Part shown: positions 57,733-64,000 of the stretch, one piece after another
Layout of the letters: each line of letters starts with the position of its first letter
Numbering within the stretch: position 1 is the first letter of the stretch
From: Mesodorylaimus sp. YZB2_4
Lineage: Eukaryota; Nematoda; Enoplea; Dorylaimida; Dorylaimidae
Length of the DNA stretch: 64,000 bases
Direction: 5' to 3'
Assembly: GCA_030248295.1 (NCBI GenBank)
Contig: JASANH010001395.1
Span: 1 to 64,000 of the forward strand
Translations under genes and position numbers: made by a program
Notes under the pieces: generated by a model
The model's database searches: none
Told to the model about the DNA's origin: nothing
What the model saw: only the letters and a program-made list of their open reading frames with translations

Positions 57733-57986
57733 CGAGTGACACTTGACTGTGCGCCCTTGCTGTGAACTCGTCTTCTTGTTGCCGAGAGGAATAACTATCT
57801 GCACGACACGACCCACAAGGCGGGGGGAACTAGTTTCCAATGTTCCAGGGGTGCGTCCTGGATGAGTTGTTGGCAATCAGTTTATGCACGAGGGGGGGGC
57901 CGGAAGTGGCCGTCGTCGACCTGGTCCACAAACACAAATGCCGTAAAAGGGTGCCCGTCCGAGCGTGCCATCAATGTGTGCCGAGG

Positions 57987-58381
57987 ATGCGAGTCGTGCT
58001 GGCCGTCCTGCTCGGTTGGGGGTGCATGGCCGTACCCCGGTGCCCGAACACGGGCCTTAACCTGGACTTGCAGTGCGAGGCGTTGTGTTCGAGGGCCTGC
58101 TCGTGGTGCTCGAGCCAGTGCATCCAACGATTGGTCACCCCCGACTGCCGGGGACACGTAAGTCTGCCACTGCCCCCCCCCCCCCCCGGTCACTCACAGT
58201 TGCATTTCAGAGACTGGCGCGCGGACTGCACTCGCTGTGCCCGTCCTTGATCTCGCCCGTACAAGCGTGCTACACGGCCTGCACTTGCTGCACGACCGAC
58301 GTGCTGGCCTGCGCCGATCGATGCGCCGACGAGTTCGCCCTGCCAGTTTTCAACAAACTAAGCAACAACCTGCTCGATTGA
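57987..58381 (+). CDS. Small secreted 14-cysteine protein, 113 aa
   Basis: Two exons of exactly 171 nt each (57987-58157 and 58211-58381, 53-nt intron with a C15 tract before the acceptor) make 113 codons. Signal peptide MRVVLAVLLGWGCMAVP; the mature part has 14 cysteines, including CEALCSRACSWCSSQC in exon 1 and CYTACTCCTTDVLACADRC in exon 2. The two exons have matching patterns (helix, C-x3-C, C-x2-C, C-x3-C), which could reflect an internal duplication. It should form a disulfide-rich extracellular domain, but I do not recognise the family. It lies 254 bp after the elongase and its stop is 25 bp from the PI-PLC-X gene's stop. Confidence 0.75.
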
Positions 58382-58383
58382 CT

Positions 58384-58400
58384 TTTATTGTGACAATAAA
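58384..58400. terminator. 17-bp palindromic bidirectional poly(A) signal
   Basis: TTTATTGTGACAATAAA provides AATAAA on the plus strand (58395-58400) for the cysteine-rich gene and AATAAA on the minus strand (58389-58384) for the PI-PLC-X gene. It fills most of the 25 bp between the two stop codons. Cleavage 15-25 nt downstream would fall inside the last codons of the opposite gene. Confidence 0.75.
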
Positions 58401-58406
58401 GGGTGC

Positions 58407-59422
58407 CTAGCTGGTCGCTGTGTCGTTGCTGTAGCCCATGACCTGGTCGAGCAGGCCGATGGCCAGCTGTCGCTCCTGGGCGCCCACGCCGAGCATGAAG
58501 TCGAGGAAGACGATGTTGTGGTCGGGGTGTTGGGCCAGCCAGGCCCGCACCCGATCAGTCCGCTGCAGCTGGGCCGTCAGAGTGTCGATGCCGTCGGTGA
58601 GGATCAGGTTGGCCGTGAGCACGAACTGCGCCACGAACAGCTGCCGCCTGGGTTGTGGTCTGTTGGCGTAGAAGGTGTCCAGTGTGTCGAACAGGGCGTC
58701 GATGCTGTGCGTGTTGGCCCACGGGTCGTAGATGGTTCGCTCGTTCCTGACGTGCAGGCCCATCGAGGCCGCCCGCCGACTGCTCACGTTGACCAGTCGT
58801 CCGCTTTCGTCGTCGACGCCGTGCAGCAGCGACTCGCCGTAGAGGACGAGCAGGGTGCGGTTGCGGGCCCATATTTGGCCCATGGTGGTGGTGGCCAGGT
58901 CGAACCACTGGTCGAGGGAGGTGACCATCAGCTGCTCGAATGCGGCCCGCACGTCCCCCATCAGGGCCCACTTGTGGCGGGGACGGAGGGTGGCCCAGTT
59001 GGCGTCCTTGATCGAGACGACCACGAATTCTCTGGGGTGGTCTCGGCTGAAGTTGGCGATCTGGTCGAGGACGTGCTTGACTGGCGGGCCGTGGTGGGGT
59101 CCGTGTCCCGTCCTGACCCCGGGCTGCGCGTGGTCGTACAGGCCCACCCTCACGTCCATGTAGCGAGCCCCCGCGGCCAACTGGCTGCCCACGGCCGCGT
59201 TCTGGCACACCGAGTACTCGTCAAAGGGCTTGGAGATACCGTAACTGGCCGAGTTGTGACTGCCGATCATTCTCACATCGACCAGTCTCGTGTCGGACAG
59301 TCGGTCGCGTTGCGAGTACATCCAGTCGCTCCGATCGAAGCTATTCTTCACGAAATCGTCCTGGGCCCGGCATCGTTGCTCGACCACCCGATCGGCCGAC
59401 CATCGCTTCGATCGATGCGCAC
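58407..59422 (-). CDS. PI-PLC X-domain-containing protein (first exon unresolved)
   Basis: One long exon of 338 codons preceded by an acceptor (TGATTTCAG at 59431-59423). The X-box follows: RMIGSHNSASYGI with the first catalytic His, ARYMDVRVGLYD, and RTGHGPHHGPPVKHVLDQI with the second His; further REFVVVSIKDANWA, LLVLYG and NIVFLDFML, the barrel strands of the family. There is no Y domain, C2 or PH domain, as in PLCXD1-3 and bacterial PI-PLC. Three N-glycosylation sites (NFS, NRT, NVS) suggest an extracellular form, consistent with the PLCX subgroup, though no signal peptide is visible in this exon. The start codon lies in an upstream exon I could not define. Confidence 0.85.
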
Positions 59423-61460
59423 CTGAAATCAGTCCAGCCACTTAATTTCCATCCCTGTCAAAGATAAACTTTTGATCTTTCAAAAAGCAAAAACTAAACA
59501 CTGCATTCATGAATTTAAAACTCCCGCCGATTTCGAATTCAAATCTTGGTCAATGTTTTGTTAGTTTTCCATAACAGCGTGCGGCAGGGACACGAGCTGT
59601 CCCACCATCCGATCGCACATGCCTACGTCAGTCATGTCCAACAGGAACATGACTGGGGGCCGCGGCACACGCGGGTACATCTCACCAAGAAGCCGAGTCA
59701 GGCCACCAATCCTTATATGGCTAGGCGGACAGAGGGTCAGCCACACCTAGCAGCCAGTCAGCCCGCTTCACTGACCTGGGAGGGGACCCCCTGGCCTGCC
59801 CCCTCATGCGCACTCGAGGCTGAGCGGACACATCACTCACGACATCCAATCAGTGCTTCCATTACGCATTGAGTGAGTAAAGCACGAGTCACCAATTTAC
59901 TGGATTGCGGTAGAGGAAAACGTGCTTTCGATGGGCCCGAGGGCGGAAAGTAAAAGGAACTGTTTTGCGGCCAAGCTCAGGCCACTAACGAGGATGATTT
60001 AGTGGGAGACATGAGTAGTGTCCTCAGCTGCAGTGGTGGGTTGCCGTGTGTGACTGGCGGCATAGCCTGGGACTGGAGGACTCAGACGAGCCTGCCACCA
60101 AAGGCCGTACCACACAAAGCAGGTAGGGAGGGGTACCTTTTGGCAAAGATAGGCCTGGCTGGAGGTAGAGACAGGGCTATCCTCACCCTTACCAGTACCA
60201 CAGAAAGAGCAGCTAGAGGGAGCCAACTGGTGGAGGTAGGTGTCTACCCCTATCATTTGGCTACCCTGCTCTAGAGGAGGGTAGCCGACGGGTAGGCAAA
60301 GAAATCAATACGAAAGAGGGGACGGCTGCACAGGATGATAGAAAATGGGTAGGATAAGGTAGTCGACCTATCTAAATGCGGGAGGATGTCAGCCTTTCTC
60401 CCCGGCAGCCATGGCTATTTTATGTGTTGCCGCCACTGATAATGGCTAGAAAAACCTGTTTCCTTCCAAGTGCAGACTTATTAGCGGAGTTTAACAGAAA
60501 AACGTAATGGATTGCTGGCAGCAAAGATCAGGCAGTTCTATCTTTTTCCTACACGCATTTAGTGGTAGCGGCAGGCCTGTCTCTACCCGTTACCAATTGG
60601 TAATCCTATCTTTTGGCACCCTCTACCAAACGGTAGTGCCCTACCTGTATCTGCTTTCTGTGGTACGGTCCAAGTCGTAGGTGCCCGAGACATCGACCCG
60701 ACCGCCTGGGTGGCGGACGAAGTCGACTGATAGGCTGTCACGGCAACCACATGCACCAGACGTGTGTGAACAAGGAGCTAAAACTAACTGGATGGCCAGG
60801 CCTCGCTGGCGTAGGAGGGAGCATGGCTGAGCTCCGGCTGGAGCAGGCGAGTCCCGTACCTACGGCTGAAGCTCATAGCTAGGCGAGTCATCGATGGCTG
60901 TCTCCCACTCGCCATGGCCTACAACAGGAATGGCCTTGAACGGCGCCGAGCGAGTTGGGCTACCAAACACGCTCGAATGGCTCCCACTAGCCTCAAGCAC
61001 ACTGTGGACATTTGGACCAGCAGGCAGCCCCCGCGTGCGACCATTGTTCTTCTATCACAACACTACATTGGCTCCCACACACGGTACCACTGCTACGTGC
61101 TCCCTGGCGTCGGCCAGCTGCAGTGTGTCCTTGTGTGCGATGGGACAGTACTGGCCACCCGACACCCCGGCTTACCTGCTCGCTCGTCGTGGAGGCTATG
61201 CGCGATGGCGACCCAGAACAGCACGGCCGACAGCCGATAGCGGGGCATGGCGACAGGACTGGCAGCGAGTGGTGGCGACCTCGTTCGCCGACCGTGCTCA
61301 ACTATTTATGACCAATTAACGAGGGCCCGTTGGCTCGTGCCGATGACTGCCAGTTGGAGGAACCTGTTTTCGCTGTTATTGCAGTCGGCAACTGGACAAG
61401 ACCCGGGCTAGTTTTATTATTCTCGTGCACGGGCATAGAATGACAGAGAAAGGGTGCAGT
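59423..61460. other. Intergenic, gene-poor, with inverted-repeat blocks
   Basis: No supported gene. 60103-60177 (GGCCGTACCACACAAAGCAG ... GGAGGTAGAGACAGGGC) recurs inverted and diverged at 60574-60671, and a third related stretch follows at about 60188-60250. This may be a decayed foldback element. Confidence 0.4.
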
Positions 61461-62866
61461 CTAGAAGGAGCAGTTGGGGTCGCAGAAGACGGTTATACGG
61501 TCATTGAGGGCGTCCAAGAACAGGCGCACGAAACGGAATCCCACAGTCAGTTCGTTCTTCTTCACTCCCCCGTTGATCACCTGGCCGCACCCCAGCGTGA
61601 TCAGCGTGTGCAGGTCGGTCTGCCTGTTCGAGTTGTTCGGGTCCTTGGGCAGGCAGTCATTCAGGGCGCCTTGCAACTTCGACAGCCACGAGCCGATCCT
61701 GAAACGGACGGGATGCGGGCCCAGTGGGGGGGGGGGCTGGACACCACTTACACATTGCTGATATCCTGGCCGCACTGCTCGGCGTTGCGGGCGTTGCTGA
61801 CGATTTCTTGGATTTTGGCGAATCGGACGTGCCAATCGTCGCGTTTCTCATTCATGCACTCGCACGTGGCCTTCTTGACCTCGTCGAAGCGTCCGTTGCA
61901 ACTGGCCGACACTCTGCAAGGGAGAAGGGGGTGTGGGGGCCTGGTCGCCCGCTGCAGTCGCCAACTTACGCCTTGGAGCGGGCGGTCTTGGCGGCCTGGC
62001 AGTGCTTGGAGTAGATGCCGGGGAAGCCCCTGTTCATGCACGGCTCCGAGTAGGCGTACTTGGGCGGGTTGACCACCTTGCACGCGTCCAGTCGACTGTT
62101 GGCCATGATGCGGTAGTTGATGCCGCCCTCGCTGAAACGGGGTTGTCAGGGGGGATACTCCAGGACTCCAACCGGGGGGGGGGGGGGGCACACTCCAACC
62201 GGGGGGGGGGGCACACTCCAACCAATGGGGGGGCACACTCCAACGGGGGGGGCACACTCCAACCGGGGGGGGGGGGGGCACTTACACGATGTCGATGTTC
62301 TTGAACGTCTTGGCATCGAAGTCGGGGATGGGGGGCACCCTGAACGTGTACCCGTTCGATATCTTGCCCTGGATGCACGGCTGCAACTCCTCGCGGACGG
62401 CGTCGCCAAAGTGGCTTCGGAAGCACTTTCGCACTTCCTCCTTGCTGTTCATGTACTTGTCGTGCAGACCCCTGGCCATGGCCTGGCATCGGGGGCAGCC
62501 CCGCATGGGCCCGGTCTCGCCGTAAATCTCGCCTCTCAATTCATCGTCGGTTAAAGCGCATCGGCTGGAAAGGACAAGGCGTTGCGGAGAACTCGCGCCG
62601 GGTGCCCGACCCGTACCTGCTATCATCGGCCGAGCCAGCGAAGCACTGGCGGACCAGCTTGTAGTAGTCGTCCCTGAACTCCACCTCGAGCTCCCTGGCC
62701 TTCGAGTCGTCGGTCAGCTCGTCCTTCAGGGCGTTCAGGTAGGCCCCGAACGAGTTGTCGCAGCTCTGCGCCCAGCAGGCCTGAAACGGGGGGTCGGTCA
62801 GGGGGGGCTGTGCAGGGGCCAGTCACTCACCGCCACGCAGGCACATACGATCACGAGTACTTTCAT
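61461..62866 (-). CDS. Secreted cysteine-rich protein, 346 aa, unknown family
   Basis: Six exons (62866-62831, 62780-62617, 62564-62286, 62131-61970, 61913-61752, 61698-61461) join to 346 codons in frame. Signal peptide MKVLVIVCACVAACWAQS; the mature protein starts CDNSFGAYLNALKDEL and carries about 18 cysteines spaced along repeated helical segments (CFAGSADDS, CPRCQAMARGLHDKY, CIQGKISNGYTFRV, CMNRGFPGIYSKHC, CNGRFDEVKKATC, CEC, CLPKD, CDPNCSF). No transmembrane anchor. A TATA box 41-48 bp upstream of the ATG makes a short 5' UTR likely. I recognise no family; the repeating helix-cysteine pattern looks like several copies of an alpha-helical disulfide domain. Confidence 0.8.
62160..62280. 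repeat. G-rich tandem repeat (CACTCCAACC + G-run) in an intron
   Basis: Five units of CACTCCAAC(C)G followed by 7-14 Gs, 20-26 bp each, in the third intron (62132-62285) of the secreted cysteine protein. On the sense (minus) strand the runs are C-rich, so the intron's polypyrimidine content is very high. Confidence 0.85.
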
Positions 62867-62906
62867 AGCGAAGACGATCGAGTGTGCCGCTCGCTCGCTC
62901 TCCTCT

Positions 62907-62914
62907 CCTTTATA
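62907..62914 (-). promoter_or_regulatory. TATA box (TATAAAGG) of the 346-aa secreted protein gene
   Basis: TATAAAGG on the minus strand, 41 bp upstream of the ATG. This is close; the transcript start would lie only about 10-15 nt before the start codon, unless an SL is added. Confidence 0.6.
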
Positions 62915-63211
62915 CACGCCCGCCTCTGCACTGGCAGCCAGGCCGTATTTGGCCCGCGGCGAGCGCATGACATCGGGACTGGATTCTTATTGTCGTTTCG
63001 ACACCCACCATCGCGCTTCGACAATCCAAGACGGGTGTTGGCCATCAAGGACGCCCACCCCCCGCCATAAACCAGCTCAGTCACGAGGGCCCTATTGTGG
63101 CCGAAGAGTATTTATATTTGAGAGCAATTACACAAAACAGTCCACTCGCACAAACGAGTGCCCACCCCACCCTTGCATGCACGCAATGGCCAACCATTCT
63201 GCTAGACGCAA

Positions 63212-63317
63212 TCACTGCCCGTTCAGCGAGCTCAAAGCCGGATTCGATCCCCCGACGCCAAACTTGTCCTTGTTGCGAACTAGATACTCGGCCAAGTACT
63301 GAATCGGGTCGGCCGGC
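63212..63317 (-). CDS. Last exon of a Dpy-30-motif protein (5' exons outside window)
   Basis: A 106-nt exon with acceptor CTCGTTTCAG at its 5' border. It encodes (R)PADPIQYLAEYLVRNKDKF followed by a short Ser/Asn-rich end and a stop. PxxPIxYLAxYLxxNK is the Dpy-30 dimerisation motif, found in DPY30 itself (a COMPASS and cilia subunit) and at the ends of NME5, AK7 and other ciliary proteins. From this exon alone I cannot say which. Upstream sequence to the window's end contains no further exon that I can see, only tRNA-like repeats. Confidence 0.75.
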
Positions 63318-63385
63318 CTGAAACGAGAACACAGTCAACGTCTGCCCTTGAGTATCCCGCTCCCTCGACCCCCTTGATATTCCCA

Positions 63386-63442
63386 GTTGGCAACGGGTTG
63401 GGGCCCCCACGCTGGGGAGGGTTCGACTCCCGCCTGGGTGAA
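63386..63442 (+). repeat. Partial tRNA-like repeat, family B
   Basis: GGGGAGGGTTCGACTCCCGC (B-box region) with a degraded 5' half, sharing the downstream words TGAAAAGTTATTGTCGATT with the 39886 copy (CATTATCGATTCC). It lies in the upstream intron of the Dpy-30-motif gene. Confidence 0.5.
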
Positions 63443-63516
63443 AAGTTATTGTCGATTTATGTGTTCCTTAGCCCTCAAATTCCCTGGGCTGTGGACGAAG
63501 GCATGACATCAGGGCC

Positions 63517-63597
63517 CGGGTCGTGGCCTTAGTGATAGGCGTCTGCCTCTCACGCTGGTGCGCATTTGCAGGGGAGGGTTCGACTCCCGCCTGGGTA
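63517..63597 (+). repeat. tRNA-like repeat, family B
   Basis: CGGGTCGTGGCCTTAGTGAT, GGCGTCTGCC, an oversized anticodon loop closed by TGC/GCA, and GAGGGTTCGACTCCCGCC. Compared with 39886-39958, the same A- and B-box words are kept but the anticodon arm carries a longer insert (TCTCACGCTGGTGCGCATTT). The flank GGTAAAAGAATGATTGTC is shared in part with the 63386 copy. Confidence 0.6.
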
Positions 63598-64000
63598 AAA
63601 GAATGATTGTCAAATGCGTTTCTCGAGTGCGCTGTAGTGCTTGACTATGGATAAAGTAAGACACGACAAGCACCTTCTGAGGAAGAAATATGCCATGCTC
63701 ACAACCTGTAACTGCCATGTGTGTCCGTCCAGACATCCCTGAGACGCAGTCGAGTGTCCCACCACTCCTTGGGAATTGACCGAGGGGGATGGGCCGACCC
63801 TCGCCAATGGCCTCACCCAAGGTACCTTTCCGATCAGAGAGCTGGTGAGACTGATGGGCCTGGCAGAGGGGGCAGTGTATTCCATGTCCTATCCTTTGTG
63901 AGAGGCCTCCTGAACGACTCTTGTCCCCTCTCAGGCATGTCATGCTTCGTCCATAGCCAAGCACTCGAGCAGGGTTCCCATGGACTTTTAAAAACTGAGA
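63598..64000. other. No gene seen
   Basis: Open frames on the minus strand lack domains. Probably intron or upstream region of the Dpy-30-motif gene. Confidence 0.3.

Noticed and set aside
60894-61319. 141-codon ORF in the gap before the secreted cysteine gene
   Set aside because: No domain, no promoter or poly(A) evidence, and competing open frames on both strands with similar length.
1-64000. CRISPR arrays, bacterial operons, phage or viral genes
   Set aside because: Introns, TATA boxes, metazoan gene families and eukaryotic transposons show a nuclear genome; no spaced identical repeats of CRISPR type.

Overview
This is a nuclear window from a metazoan. The evidence is spliceosomal genes with short GT-AG introns (mostly about 45-80 nt, acceptors typically ending TTTCAG), TATA boxes, AATAAA signals, standard stop codons, and animal families such as TMEM26, CEP170, MOLO-1, PPP1R21, MED17, pinin, CHMP5 and a FOS/ATF-type bZIP factor. 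I cannot place it below Metazoa. The compact gene architecture would suit a small-bodied invertebrate, but that is inference.

The window has two halves. From 1 to about 32.7 kb it is AT-richer and full of repeats. It holds a palindromic element with CACTA-type ends (1-3548), a truncated frameshifted Helitron Rep gene (about 3550-5600), two minisatellites built on the same GAGCAGCTC core, a TGATCA satellite, a zinc-finger ORF, a decayed PHD-finger ORF, a Ty3/Gypsy integrase relic, two copies of a Harbinger-like repeat (one carrying a nested MITE), a near-perfect 382-bp inverted-repeat element, and several tRNA-related or unclassified dispersed repeats. Two small TATA-driven genes for short secreted proteins (about 14.9 and 18.9 kb) are the only convincing host genes here, apart from weak ORFs.

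From 32.7 kb to the end it is GC-rich and very gene-dense: TMEM26 (-), a FOS/ATF-like bZIP gene (-), a C16orf89-like gene (+), a CEP170-like gene (-), tRNA-Gln(CUG) (-), a 106-aa protein (+), CHMP5 (+), a MOLO-1-like gene (+), MTAP (-), PPP1R21 (+), MED17 (-), pinin (+), an ELOVL6-type elongase (+), a 14-cysteine secreted protein (+), a PI-PLC-X-domain protein (-), a 346-aa secreted cysteine protein (-), and the last exon of a Dpy-30-motif protein (-). I assembled splice models by hand; for ten of these genes all exon lengths sum to an intact reading frame.

The striking feature of this half is packing. The 106-aa ORF and CHMP5 are separated by 3 bp with no splice acceptor between them. Pinin and the elongase are 57 bp apart. 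Four convergent pairs have stop codons 18 to about 110 bp apart, one pair sharing a 17-bp palindrome that carries a poly(A) signal on each strand. The other theme is tRNA-like DNA: several families with a Pol III B-box motif sit in introns and intergenic gaps, and one family is a palindrome with an outward B box on each arm. The genes are mostly housekeeping (ESCRT-III, Mediator, splicing, methionine salvage, lipid elongation) plus secreted lineage-specific proteins; I see no single pathway that unites them.
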